Part shown: one piece after another, positions 11,985 through 23,694 of the stretch | Numbering within the stretch: the first letter of the stretch is position 1 | How the letters are laid out: every line of letters starts with the position of its first letter | NCBI GenBank assembly: GCA_944470555.2 | Contig: OX104127.1 | Span: 51,264,934-51,328,933, forward strand | Origin: Heterobilharzia americana | Taxonomy: Eukaryota > Platyhelminthes > Trematoda > Strigeidida > Schistosomatidae | Reading direction: 5' to 3' | Length of the DNA stretch: 64,000 nucleotides | Made by a program: the position numbers and the translations under genes | The notes under the pieces: generated by a model | Seen by the model: only the letters and a program-made list of their open reading frames with translations | The model's database searches: none | Told to the model about the DNA's origin: nothing

Positions 11985-12120
11985 TGCTCCTTGGAGTTCG
12001 TCAGAAAAGGTTGTCTGCAACTTCGACGAACCGATGTCCCGCTTATGATTCAAACCCATGTCGCAGTGTTACAGTCGGATATGTCATCACTGAGCTATTC
12101 AGGCTACGATTTACCTCCCA
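11985..12120 (-). repeat. SINE family D fragment (tRNA-like end)
   Basis: Matches 41366-41480: TTGTCTGCAAC, GATGTCCCG, TGATTCAAACCC (complement of a B box) and GAGCTATTCAGG (complement of the A-box region). Read on the minus strand it is tRNA-like. With 11373-11450 it may be one element split by later insertion. Confidence 0.5.
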
Positions 12121-12379
12121 TAGGTATATTGGTTGGGTACCCTCCAGTGACCAATCAGAACACAAATGTACTTCAAAGCACTTCAGCATCACAATCCAAG
12201 GTATTTACTGTATTCACCATCAAGTCAACGGGTGTTTAGATTCATGAAAATTATTGTTTTCTGACACATTCACATAGCCTGTTGCTTTTTCTACACAATA
12301 GCTTTATGACCACATATCTTTACTAACAGTTTGTTTAACCACTGCTTTTTTTAACTATGCTTTTTAATATAAATACAAA

Positions 12380-12715
12380 TACAAGGAACTCTGGGAACGA
12401 ACCAACCAAGAACCCATCGCTCAACAAATATGCAGCGGAAGGAAGTGGAGATGGATGGGGCATACACTCAGAAGGCCGATTGAGGACATCAAGCTCCAGG
12501 ACAGGTACTCGAGTGGAATCCAGATGGGAAACGATGAGTTGGGCGTCGAAGGTGAGGGTGACATGGAGAAGATGGTGTGAGGAAGAAATGAAAGCCTCTG
12601 GGCTATCGTGGAGCCAGGTTGTAAAGATTTCAGAGAACAGAGAGCATTGGAGACGTGCTACTGAAGCCCTATGTTCCATTAGGAACTCAAAGGACAAATA
12701 GTAATAATAATACTT
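12380..12715 (+). mobile_element. RTE 3' fragment (RTE-2)
   Basis: About 330 nt from the very end of the RTE ORF: ELWERTNQEPIAQQICSG, then (another frame) EGSGDGWGIHSEGRL, TRVESRWETMSWASK and VTWRRWCEEEM, ending in a TAATAATAAT tail. It is near-identical to the equivalent part of RTE-3 (16739-17050, opposite strand), closer than to RTE-1, so the two belong to one subfamily. Confidence 0.8.
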
Positions 12716-12885
12716 CAGTGTGGTATTTTCGGTTACTTTTGCCAGCATTATTTTGCTGTTCGCATAATTTTTCATTAATACCGTATGTTTAACTCTTAGT
12801 TTGAAGTGAATTTCAATTTTCTTGGCTTGTTGTAACTGTTATTGTGTTGGAGATGCTTTTTATTGTTTTCAGAACTATCTGAGAT

Positions 12886-13060
12886 CGCCGTGGCTGGAGA
12901 GACTGGTATTATTCATAAGGAGTGATGTTTGATAGTGAAATGAAGACCTAAGTTCCAGCTGGAGTCAAACCAGGGACTTCCAGATAACCTACGAGATCCA
13001 ACTGCTTATCAGGTCTTCACTTCACTTACTCAGCTCTCATAAGTGCATTGAATCACAACT
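12886..13060 (-). repeat. Family B tRNA-derived repeat, degenerate
   Basis: Shares CGTGGCTGGAGAGACTGGTA, a GAAATGAAGAC stretch and the motif TCAAACCAGGG with the left part of 270-420 and with 61345-61450. Two tRNA-like boxes are barely recognisable. Confidence 0.45.
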
Positions 13061-13529
13061 GTACAAGATATCTAGATAGGCTGATCAACTTTTTAATAGT
13101 ACTATCTGATAGGAAGTGACCTTAATGGAAATCAACATTTGAAGTTATCAGCCGCCAAGGCAGAAGTTTTGGATTTCAAATTTTGTCGTATATCACTGTG
13201 TGGTCAGGAAAAGTTTTGTTGGACAATTTATCCCCCAGTTGATCAATCAAAATGAGTATTTAACGTTTCACCTAAAGGTTTTATATGTTCATGAAAACTG
13301 CATATTATTGGTGCATTTTTGTAGAATAAAATGTATTCCCTACAGTCATAGCCTAGTCTTTGTTTTCCTATATTTTGTGTCTAAGTGAAGTATAAGGTTC
13401 TGAGTGGGAACAGTCACTATTCATATCCATTCCAGGTATCTCACTGCATTAGTATCGTTGGTGTTTTTTTATGATTCATTCAATTCACTATCCACTTGAG
13501 TTGTGTCACAAATATCCTGAGGATGAAAT

Positions 13530-13900
13530 ATCCGTCCCCATATGCCCTGGTATACCTTCACAGCCTGTGCCAGGGAAGTCATATTCACTACCTTCACACG
13601 GCGAGGATGTATCCACAAGAAGTGGAAGAGAGAAAGCGAGTACCCAGTGCTGATTACCAGACTGGTGAATACTGAGGATTGACCTAGGGGGATTGGAAAA
13701 TCCTGATTCCAAACCAATGGTGCACGTAGACTTCAGCTTCCAGCTTGAAGGAATGGAGTATGAACGTATTCTGATCACCAGCAACCATGGGCATGGAGCT
13801 GCTGATATCGCTCTACTGCCTTGTGCATTAAACTTTAAGTCAAAGGCTCAGAGAGTGGTCCCCTAAGACAACCATCTGCTTTGCCTGGGCCCCCGGGTAA
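13530..13900. other. GC-richer block of unknown origin
   Basis: This stretch is clearly richer in G and C than its surroundings (CCTGGGCCCCCGGGTAATAT near its end) and contains overlapping short ORFs on both strands without a recognised domain. Its composition resembles the RTE copies rather than the host background, so an unrecognised retrotransposon 5' region is the likeliest explanation. No second copy was found in the window. Confidence 0.3.
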
Positions 13901-15660
13901 TATCCCAACCGTTACTGAAAATATGCATTTATAGTATAAAATGAAGATTTCAAAGCAATTAACCAACTTTTAGATGAACATTGAAGCCCTTCGCACTACG
14001 AACTCTATCACTGATTGTTAAATTTATTACCAATATATTGTTTTTGTTGTTCTTACATATGAACTGTATTTTTTTATTATAACCATTTTCGTTTTTGTCT
14101 TTATCTTCATTTCACTCGACCACTCTTCAATGCTTAGACTTCTGGCTTGTCTGTACCGTTTTGAGTCCCCCCCCCATAAAGTTGTCCTCCGACGTCTGAC
14201 ACCTTGTATCCTGGAACGACGTTTATCGTTTAAGCTCGCTACCTTCATCGTTCACACCTTGATCGTTGGGACTCTGGAAAGCCTCGCTGTTGATGTATGC
14301 TGTATCTCAAAGAGCCGCATACAAGATCGTAGTCTAGTGCTTCAAATAACTTCACAATTTATTAGCTCGAAAAATATGTTTCATGTGCGCTTATCCAGGA
14401 ATCCTGTGGGATCGACAACTAGCTAGTTGCTGGAGTCAAAGCCACTCTACTCTATTGGATCCCCATCAGCAGTCTGTAGTGTTAGGCTAAAATGTTCATC
14501 TCCAGTATGAATATCTCAAAAAATGCTACTTTATGACTCAAGTGGATATGATGACTCATCGAATCATGAAAACTGAAGTGTTTCGTAGTGATCACCATTT
14601 CATTTACATACATTGATAATAACATCACGTCTGGTAACTTGATGGTTGATAAGAACTCGACTTCCACACGAAGGTTTTGATTGACTTTTGCCAAACGAAA
14701 CCAATTTTGGCATTTATGGTATATCTAAAAACCTGTTAAGGGCTGAATATACTGCACAGCCGTGTATTCGGAAGTAATTCTGACTTTATGAGTAGAGCAC
14801 TGAATCTAGGAACTTTTATCGAATTAGGTAGCTAATATGTGTGTTGCACATGCATGCCACTACCTACACCAACATGCAGTACTACTTCAAATAGGTTGGA
14901 TATAATCTTTATAGTGATCTGATCAATACACCAATGAAGCTTATGACCACTGCTTTGAGCTGTTTAAATAGTTGGAGATTAGAAAGTGATAGGAAGTGCT
15001 GGTTGAAGAGTTTCAAAAGTACACATAAAATTTGGTCATATTGAAGAACATATATGACTTTTTCTAAATCTCGGAAGTCTTGTTATTCAGTGAGGTAGTC
15101 TTCTTGTTTGTAGCCTTTTCTTTGTGAGTGAAGATATTAGTCTTCACCGTTTTCGGTTGATATTGATTTCCTTTTGTCGTTCTAACGTAAACAGGGGTAA
15201 ATTGATGTTCTCATTACTTTGTTTATCTAATTTATGCCAGTTAGATCTGCTGCACGATTATGAATTGCAGTGCAATGCATTTGATTCCATATAGTAAGCG
15301 GTAATTTTGTTTTATAGGCGTTCGTTTACTGAATAAAAATGAAGGGAATACTTTAGGTGAATTTTTAAAATCCCGTATTATTACTTCTTTCAGAGTGTTC
15401 AGAATAATTGATTTCAGCTTCAACCGAATACTGTTATAAGCAGTAATGTCCAAAAAACATTTCTTCTTCTAAACAATTATCATCTGGATATATCTGTTTT
15501 CCAGTGTACTGATTGTTGAGCTGAATATTGATGGGGTCAAAGAAACACTGCTCTGAGCAGCGCTGTACCACCTGTTAGGCTACTGAAATGCAATATTCAC
15601 TTTCTGTCTAGCGCGTATAAGTTGTAACCATGGTTTAGAATTCCCTATTGTTACGTTTTT
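13901..15660. other. Spacer with no recognised gene
   Basis: A 98-codon plus-strand ORF (14130-14426) and a 70-codon minus-strand ORF (15241-15453) are the longest readings. Neither shows a known motif nor convincing splice sites on both sides. A possible acceptor (TTTTATAG at about 15320) precedes a 38-codon plus-strand open stretch that ends in a stop, too little to call an exon. Confidence 0.4.
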
Positions 15661-15664
15661 ATTG

Positions 15665-16690
15665 ATTAATTAGATTTATCACACAGTGGAGGAACAGTAT
15701 TATTTACTGGATTACGTTTCGGACATAATTTATTGTCCATAGTCACATCAAGATGACTACACAACTTTGAGATATCCTCTATACAGTCCTAATTTTCTCG
15801 TCTCTTTGAGAGATGGGCAGTAAGATTTTCCATATATCTGGAACAGGTGTTAAGTCATTCTTGTTGCATGTATTATGTGTTGATTCGATAAACAAAGATT
15901 CAGTTATCAATCTCTCCCTCCACCCTGTTATTCTAGTTTTAAGAATTTTCACCTATCCTTTCCCATCCTCTTGTATGGTTGTGTGTAATCGCATGCATAA
16001 CTATGACTGAGCTTTTTTCTAAATTCCTTACCTTACTCGGATCTACCAATTTTGACCTAGCTAAGTTTTTGTGTTCCAATAGCCTAATTGATTCTGATCG
16101 ACTACTTTGACCTATGTATTTGACCTCGCAATAGTTGCAAGGGATTTGGTAAACTAAGTTATTCTGCTTAGTTGGGTCAATAGGATCTTTTAACCTACAA
16201 AGCCTATTTCGAAGTGAGTTTGTAGGTTTAAATGCCACTCTAATCCCAGACTTATTGAGATTCCTACGTAGTGTTTCTTAAGTGCCTTCTTCCTATGGTA
16301 ATACTGTAAAGGTTTTGAATTCTTTATTCACAGTATTGCCGCTAATATTGTTAGCATTATTATCAGCATCATTATTACTATCATTGTTGCTGTTATTACT
16401 ACTATTAACAACTGTGCTAGTGATATTTTTCTTACAATTCCGAAGGAGCTTATCAATTAATTTGGCAGGGTAATTGTTGATGATTAAGGCGTCTTTAATA
16501 TATCTAGTTTCTTGTTTTAGATCTTCTGTTTTACTAGTAAGCTTTTTGGCCCTGTTACTCAAACACTTTACTAAGCCAACTTTAAATGACATAGGGTGAG
16601 ACGTTTTGAAGTCAGTAACACAGTTATCAATAGTAGTAATAACAGCAACATTCATAGTAATAATGATCTTAATAATAGTAGCGGCAATAC
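15665..16690 (-). mobile_element. Penelope-like element PLE-3
   Basis: The minus strand encodes, in order, SFKVGLVKCLSNRAKKL (the conserved FK-LV-L-RA post-RT region), NNYPAKLIDKLLRN, an Asn-rich tract, GIRVAFKPTNSLRNRLCR-like sequence and a GIY-YIG segment YQIPCNYCEVKYIGQSSRS with EHKNLARSK. The non-coding 3' end runs to about 15665. Frameshifts near 16260 and stops are present. The same 3' part (15670-16110) recurs inverted at 17786-18190, beyond an RTE copy. Confidence 0.85.
16293..16655 (-). pseudogene. PLE-3 post-RT segment with Asn/Asp-rich insertion
   Basis: A 120-codon open reading contains FKVGLVKCLSNRAKKLTSK and the degenerate NGYP motif (NNYPAKLI), followed by about 28 residues that are nearly all N, D, S and A, encoded by AAT/AAC/GAT trinucleotide runs at about 16330-16410. 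The tract lies where PLEs have a variable linker before the K-P/R-K-D motif and was probably made by trinucleotide expansion after insertion. Confidence 0.7.
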
Positions 16691-16738
16691 TATGAATAGA
16701 GAATTCGAAACCTCCACAGTTTTTACATTTATTTTTAT

Positions 16739-17775
16739 TTGTCCCTTAGGTTCCTAATGGAACATAGGGCTTCACTAGCACGTCTCCAATGCTCTCTGTT
16801 CTCTGAAATCTTTACAACCTGGCTCCACGACTGCCCACAAGCTCTCATTTCTTCCTCACACCATCTCCTCCATGTCACCCTCACCTTCGACGCCCAACTC
16901 ATCGTTTCCCATCTGGATTCCACTCGAGTACCTGTCCTGGAGCTTGATGTCCTCAATCGGCCTTCTGAGTGTATGCCCCATCCATCTCCACTTCCTTCCG
17001 CTGCATATTTGTTGAGAGATGGGTTCTTGATTGTTTGTTCCCAGAGTTCCTTGTTGTTCATTCTTATTATTTTGGCCATCTGATCTTCAGTAGCGAGGCA
17101 GCGAAGGCAGTTGTTGATGAATGTATATAGTTTACTGGAAATGCCTTTCGTGACGCACCGAGTCTCTGAGCCATACAAGAGAACTGACTTGACGTTGATG
17201 TTGAAAATCCGGATCTTGTCTCATGCTGAGTGCAGAAGATCTCCACACTGGTTTCAGGTTAATGAACACCTGTGCTGCTTTTCCTATCCTGTCTGCTTTG
17301 ATGTCCTCGTGTGTGCCACGGTCGACTGTAGTTGAAACGATGCTGTCTAGGTAGGTGTAGGTGAAATAGGCTACTTCCTTCAAGTTTCTCCCGTTGATGG
17401 TCATTGGAGATTGTTGTTGCTGTTGTTGTTGTTGTTGGTTGGGTATCTTCATCACCTCTGTCTTCTCGACATTCACTTGAAGTCCCGTCTTCGCTGCCCT
17501 GACCTAACTCTTCTATCAATTTGTTACTTTTCGTCTGTAGATCTTCAAGTTTGTGTGACATTAGACATAAGTCATCACTGGCGAAATCCAAATCTTCTGG
17601 GTTCCTTTCCACGGTGCAGCCAGCGTATCCCCTCTTCTCGCTCCTCATAGTCACCGGTTGCATGATCCAGTCGACCACAATCATGAATATCATTGGTGAT
17701 AGTAGGTGGCATCCCTTGTTTCACTCCTGTCTCCTGTATTCACTTCAAAAGCATCACTGAGCTTCCCATTGTAAC
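16739..17775 (-). mobile_element. RTE copy between the PLE-3 arms (RTE-3)
   Basis: Minus-strand RTE, 5'-truncated, with its 5' end near 17775 (the complement of a CAATGGGAAGCTCAGTGATG start, as in RTE-1) and its 3' end at 16739. It encodes VVDWIMQPVTMRSEKRG, the catalytic block as DFASDDLCLMSH with an extra Ser, INGRNLKEVAYFTYTYLDS, YGSETRCVTKG and the terminal WRRASEALCSIRNLRDK. A 10-nt insertion after the FADD region changes frame. A CAA-repeat tract (17411-17440) encodes polyGln in one frame. Confidence 0.85.
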
Positions 17776-17785
17776 TAGTGGACTA

Positions 17786-18190
17786 GTTATAACCAGGCGA
17801 GGTCAGAGTAGTCGATCAGAATCAATTAGGCTATCGGAACACAAAAACTTAGCTAGGTCAAAATTGGTAGATCCTAGTAAGGTAAGGAATTTAGGAAAGA
17901 TAGGTGAAAATTCTTAAAACTAGAATAACAGGGTGGAGGGAGAGATTGATAACTGAATCTTTGTTTATCGAATCAACACATAATACATGCAACAAGAATG
18001 ACTTAACACCTGTTCCAGATATATGGAAAATCTTACTGCCCATCTCTCAAAGAGACGAGAAAATTAGGACTGTATAGAGGATATCTCAAAGTTGTGTAGT
18101 CATCTTGATGTGACTATGGACAATAAATTATGTCCGAAACGTAATCCAGTAAATAATACTGTTCCTCCACTGTGTGATAAATCGAATAAA
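17786..18190 (+). repeat. Inverted 3' arm of PLE-3
   Basis: Reverse complement of 15665-16110, including SSRSESIRLSEHKNLARSK in the same GIY-YIG frame and the 3' non-coding end with TTATGTCCGAAACGTAATCC. The GAAAC preceded by a GGAC/GTCC hairpin resembles a degenerate PLE hammerhead, but the CTGANGA box is not intact (TTGATGTGA). Confidence 0.75.
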
Positions 18191-18451
18191 TCAATAAAAA
18201 TGTAATTACATTCTACCACAGTGCACAAGTTTTACTCTTATATTTCCCATTGTTGATTTTCAAGACAAGTTGTTGCTGGAATAACATTCTGTGTATCAAT
18301 TTCTGCGTTTTCATTACTGAACTGCTATTTCAGCTTCTTTAAAACTTTGTCAATCTATGCAAAAGTGGCTATCTATTTCAGCAATATCAATCATTAAAAA
18401 TAAACTAATTTTTTAATTTTGTCCGATAATATTAAGTAATTTTTAACTTAC

Positions 18452-19168
18452 AAGTGGATCAAGGATGAATAATTGACTTCCATGTGGCCATTCCACATTC
18501 AATACATAACGATGTAAATCTTCAAAAAGTTGTCTAGTTGAAGCACGTCGATAAGGTGTTGCCCAGTTAGGTTTTAAAAAGTTTTCAGTTAACTGACGAC
18601 CTGGAACTAGATAATTCGGCCATCTTGTTGCATAAAATTTCCATTTCACTGGTGTAAAAGTGTTTATATACATTGTCTCTCTATAAGCACTATTTGTATT
18701 TTCCGATTGGATAATTGAATGCTTACTTAAGGTATTCAGTGTACCTTGTATATATTTATTGTCTAAACTTACAGACTGACAAACCGATTTCTGATATATA
18801 TCCATTGTAAATATGTCTGGTATACCAATATTTAGGTGTCCATAGTAGACTTCTTCACACTGATGATTCCGTGCATAATCACATGTCTCCATAAAGTAAT
18901 AAGTAGTTTCAATCGAACTATCTATATCAACCCAAACTATAGAAATTTCTTTCCAGTTTATTGTAGAAAAGAATTTATTTTTATTCAAGAGTTTGATATT
19001 GTTTTTCTGAGTTTTACTATTCAACAGTCGAGATTGAATGCTTTGCTTTTCTGCTTGAATTATTGATCGTATTGACAGTGAAGACGATGATGGGTCTGAG
19101 ATGAAACCAACTGTTACATTGTCATTTTCGGGATTAGGATTTTCTTCAGAAATGTTATGTGATATTCT
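18452..19168 (-). CDS. Internal coding exon, probable C-terminal extension of an E2-like protein
   Basis: A 717-nt open exon (239 codons, phase 0 at both ends). The acceptor is TTTTATATTTTACAG then AGAATATC; the donor is GATCCACTT then GTAAGT, a consensus site. The protein begins RISHNISEENPNPEND, is Ser/Asn/Lys-rich for about 75 residues, then looks globular: NWKEISIVWVDIDSSIETTYY, EEVYYGHLNIGIPDIFTMDI, KFYATRWPNYLVPGRQLTEN and RQLFEDLHRYVLNVEWPHGS. No family was recognised. It is the only exon-quality ORF in the left third of the window. Joining it to the E2 exon at 52460-52697 is inferred from strand and matching phase; a separate gene is possible. The next downstream exon was not found. 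Confidence 0.75.
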
Positions 19169-19639
19169 CTGTAAAATATAAAACATGAAGTAGAATTAAT
19201 TTGCTTGAGTAATCATCAATTATTAAACTGAGAAACTTATTGTATCGCATGAATTTGCTGAAGGAAGCATATCCGAACATATTAAGGTTGATCTTTAACA
19301 AAAATTTTAAGCATCCTCCTTTTTTTTTTTACCGAAAATCATATTTCGTTAGAAGCAAGATTCATTTGATAGCGTGATAGGCATGTAGCCAAGTATGAGA
19401 CATTAAATGTGACGGTGAAGTTGAGAAAATCATCCACAGGGAAGACACTTGGATAGATCAGTACCTTCATTACAACAGCTTCTGTTCTATCTCCTATAGG
19501 CGTGGTTTAATCAAGACACCTTTTACTAGAATAAGAATGTTATGCTGAAAAGACAAACTGGATGAGGAATTTGCTATCATTGGGGATACTGTTATAGAGA
19601 ACTGATATTCAAAGAAATTCACCATAAATGAAGGAGAAA

Positions 19640-20520
19640 AGAATTAATGAGAAGACCCAAACATCCAGCTGTTGAGAAGAAACCTGTTTTCCTTCGTCTA
19701 GCACTCAAAGTTGATGAAACATCTGAAACCAGACTGGTCACTTTACAATACAGTATGCTGAATAACATGGTCGAAAGTATACGGATGAATAGTTCACATC
19801 ACCTTCAACTTTGCATATCAATTCACCTATGCTTTTGGAAGCAGGTACATAATAAGGACCAAAAGAAAGGTGTTTACTCGATTTTATGAGCGTATTCCGA
19901 GAAATCTGTGCCTGAAAGGCAGCAAGGTACTTACCGGTTCAATCGTCAGGCACCTGATGGAAGCAGGACGTTGTATAGATATCTCTCAATCTTTCAGGAT
20001 AATCAGTAAAGAAAGAATGCCATGTTAATTTCGTTTTGAGAAAACTCTCGCTATCGATCTTTGTTCTCAAAAGGAGACCGTACTTCATCTCCCTTTACCA
20101 CAGTAACTGCATATACTTTTGAATATGCATGTAAGTAGTATTTTTGATTGCATCCTCTCTCTGTACTAATTACTTACTGACTATTAATAACTCCTAGCCT
20201 AACTTCAAGTTTTTTTCCATGCAATTACGTAACCCTTTAGATCCTTGACATTCCTGTCTGTTTATTGTGCCTCCTTTTTCTACAGCTCTAGAATTTTTTT
20301 TTCATCATATATGAATTGCTGTTGATTTTGACCAAGATTTATGATTATTGATTATGTATTTCCTCAAATCCCTATCTTATTGTTAAGCCTGGATTTCAAG
20401 TTTTCATTTATTTCTACACATTTAAGGTATGTTATATTATGATTACTATCAATCCGTTTCAATTGTGGACTGTTTGCAGCTGATGAAAGGCCAAGGAATA
20501 AAATGGCCTCATTTTATTCC
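19640..20520 (+). mobile_element. Penelope-like element PLE-4, decayed
   Basis: The plus strand encodes VEKKPVFLRLALKVDETSE, matching KKPMFLRLQF of PLE-2, followed in other frames by GSKVLTGSIVRHLMEAGRC and ISQSFRIISKERMPC (PLE-2: RSSILSHLIDTGHEVNIHNAF), so it is the C-terminal GIY-YIG part of the same PLE family. The canonical CxxC/YIG segment is largely lost. At 20480-20508, 400 nt further on, CTGATGA plus a GGCCA/TGGCC hairpin sits where a PLE terminal hammerhead would be, but GAAA has been replaced. Confidence 0.65.
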
Positions 20521-21094
20521 TCAAATATCTATGTTCTTGCTTTATTCAAATAGTAAGCATCATTAAAATCTTAAACAAACAAAAGACAACAGTTCTCAGA
20601 TTCATGGAGTCCAGTTGAATAACATTAATTCAACCCCAATATCCATATTCAGCAGTAGACAATCGCCAGCCTATTATTGTCCAAATTATGTTTACCTTTT
20701 GTCTCAAATCATTCATGCTTTTAAAACCGTCCCATAGAAACTAACTTTCCTGTTATTCTTGCTTTTGGCTCCACTATTATCATAGTCTTAGCTAGTCTCC
20801 TTGTCATGATCATCTAGCAGACTTTACTGATCATTTCTAACCTAGTTTTCTTCCACTCAATATTATGTAACTGTATCAACTAAACCCCTCATAGCTCCGT
20901 TTGTGAATCTTTTGTTTGTTTTTTATCAAGAATATTGTGTCAATGATGATGATAAAAATGGCATTATTTCAATTTTAGTTTGATATTTATAAGCTTCTTG
21001 CTCCGTGCGCTTTGGCTTGCTTTCATCAGAACGCCGACCTAAGAATATTAAGGTCTAATATGCGAAGTGTTTAATTTTCCTGCTCATTAAGTAG

Positions 21095-21275
21095 TGGACC
21101 TATGGCTTGTTGGGCTAGAAATTTGACTTCTAATCGATGGGGCACTGGTTTGAAACTCTGTCGACCTACCATGGTTCGGATAGTCACGTATTGTTATAAT
21201 CCAATAGATATGGCTGACTGCTTACTTCACGAATATGCACAGAGATGCTGAGTAGATTTCGATTGATCAGTCATA
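21095..21275 (+). repeat. SINE-like repeat family C, copy 1
   Basis: Shares the ordered blocks GGACCTATGG, ACTTCTAATCG, GGTTTGAAACTCTG (B-box-like) and AATATGCACAGAGATGCTGAGT with 28405-28570, 43130-43315 and 62910-63080. The family looks tRNA-derived from the B box. No hammerhead core was seen in it. Confidence 0.55.
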
Positions 21276-22499
21276 TATTTTGGAAGCTTATGAGATAAAA
21301 TGTAATCAAGTTGAAAATTACACTTCCACCATTTTATCTAGTACCAGGTGAATAAAATGTATAAAAGAGCCTTAATGACTATTTCGTTTTGGAAGAATAT
21401 TAGTTTGACGAGAGTTCTAGGGTATTTGAGCTACATAAAAGGAACTAGAAGCCGAAACAGTATTCCTGATCCTTAGGAATATCAGCTGGTGATGAGAGCA
21501 GAGAGGAAACGCAGTATTTCATCTCAAGTTTTCTATCATTTTGTTGGCTTGTTAACACTATAGTTTGGAACTCAGATAGCATAGAATAACGAGATATCTC
21601 TGCGTATATTTGCGTCTTAGTGAACACTACGAAGATAGGATGAATTATTACTGTTCGAGGGCATTTATATTGACTGATTGAAAGTAGTTCACAGTAGATC
21701 CTGAACAGTACTACTTCGATTTCTACCAGTTATTTTCAACTGGTATATCAGTTTGTCTCCTTTTGGTAAAATAGTTCAAATTCAAGGTATTGACAGAGGT
21801 TATGTAGCTATATGAGGCAAGAATTTTGTGGACAGGATAGGGTTTTCAATGCCTAGATCAAAGTGGAAAGCTCTGCCTAAGAAACTTAAACCCTATAGAG
21901 CAAGAAAACCAAACTAAAAAGTGCTCGAGATTTTGATTCGACATGGGATCTTCCCCATGTTTGCGTATGCTCACAACTGCTTGTGGTTTTTCCAACTATT
22001 TGAGTCCTAGACGGCTCATTTATATGGGTAAAGAAGAAATCTAAACAGGATATGATTTTTGTTACAATGTCCTTTTCTAATTGTACAGTCATCACGTCTA
22101 TTCCCTTCTTAAATATTGAATTGACACCCACTTTTCTACTGGATGGGTAGTGAAATTTCAACAAATAAGAGAGTCATAAGGTAATATGAACAAGTATCCG
22201 ACAGCGATACATTTTGACACAATGATATAGTTTTTCATCAAAACAAAAAGTGAAATTATTATTTGTTGACACTTGTAATTCTCCATTGTTACACTAGACT
22301 CAGCTGATCAACTTTGTTGTCATATGTGCTTCTGTATGGATTCCAAAAGAGCGTCGTAGAATCCACTATTAGGCAATGTCGAGACATCCGCAAAGGAGCC
22401 CATATACCAACAGAAGTTGATCAGTTCGACCCAGTACAGCAACGGGGAATTACAAGTACCAAAAAATTATAGTGACTGATACTTGTTATATGAGAAGTG

Positions 22500-22665
22500 G
22501 TCATTGAGCCTTAGTGGCCTAGTGGATAACGTTTTGACCTTCGAAGTGATGGATATGGTGTTCAAGTCTCAGTGGGAAGAACATGACACACTAGAGTGCA
22601 GGTAATTTCAGTTGATGAGTCTCAAATGCAATGAAACACATGTCTTAGGTCCCAGTGATAACCAC
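22500..22665 (+). repeat. SM-alpha-like hammerhead SINE, copy 2
   Basis: An A-box-like TGGCCTAGTGGATAACG (22510) and a B-box-like GTTCAAGTCTC (22560) precede a hammerhead region: TTGATGA (C to T in the first core position), stem II GTCTCAAATGCAAT (poorly paired), then GAAACACATGTC. This is the complete order of an SM-alpha unit: tRNA-like head, then ribozyme. Ribozyme activity is doubtful. Confidence 0.65.
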
Positions 22666-23694
22666 CACCGAGTAAATTATAACAAAAAAAGTAGCATTCA
22701 ATAAAACAAAGCATATGAGAGACTAATACGGTTTTCATTGAAATCCATTTCAGGTTTCTGTCTAGAAAAGTAGCCTGACATACACAGGAAGTTAGATTAG
22801 TCGTGTAGATTTGTCAGCCAATGATGAGTGCTGTATAATATGGAGATATTAATAACGGTGGTGCCAATAATAAATATACTGAGACTGGCAGTTACAGTGA
22901 CAGTGTTGACTAAAACAGTTATGATGCAAATAGTAGTGATGACAAGAGCCAAGAAACCAGCATGAGAATATAGACACTTCGATGATCAAAATGGATCGAA
23001 AGCTTGGAAAAATACGAGTAAATCAACAATAAAGGATGAAGTGAGTGTATAGGTGGAGTCTAAGCAAATAGGATAACTATATAAAAGGTACAGAAAAATT
23101 TCAATGATAAAGCCATTCATTAAGTTTTCTGTAGCCAAGGAAGAGATGAAGGCATCAAAGAATAGGATTATTACTTCGAATGCTCATATTTTGCATTATA
23201 TGTGAAAAATGAGTTCGGATACCATTCAAAATGTCACATGGTATGCGATACATAATCTTGAAAGCACCTCTCTTATCTACTTAGTGATTGTTATCAAATA
23301 AATGAGATAATACAGAGCCTCTTATGAATTTTACCTATTCTTTTCCCAACCATGAAGTTAGATATTCAGCAACATATCTGTTTAGTTGCCTAGTAGAACG
23401 CCTTACATTGCTTTCTTCACTTAAGCGGGAAGAATTTTAGTATTATTATCATCATCGTTATTACTCTTTGTACATTCTACACCCACAACTTTATATGACT
23501 GATTTAATTCGTATATATATTCTCAATGTTCAGCGGTTTATTTATTTCGCGAAGTTTTCATTTAGTGTCTATCCTACAGTTTTTCAGTAAGAAGAATTAA
23601 ATTTTGAGGCGTTAGTACTAATATCTACTACTTATATTTTATAGATAAGTAAATGTTAGGATTTCTTTACTTTTGTGGTGAAAAAATTATTTTT

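Noticed and set aside
11984..12247. Two overlapping plus-strand ORFs of 82-87 codons
   Set aside because: They lie over a minus-strand tRNA-derived repeat and read it in sense-less frames.
20998..21035. Minus-strand CTGATGA followed by GAAGC, a possible hammerhead
   Set aside because: No stable stem II forms between the two boxes and GAAA is changed to GAAG. The resemblance may be to a PLE terminus, but it is too weak.
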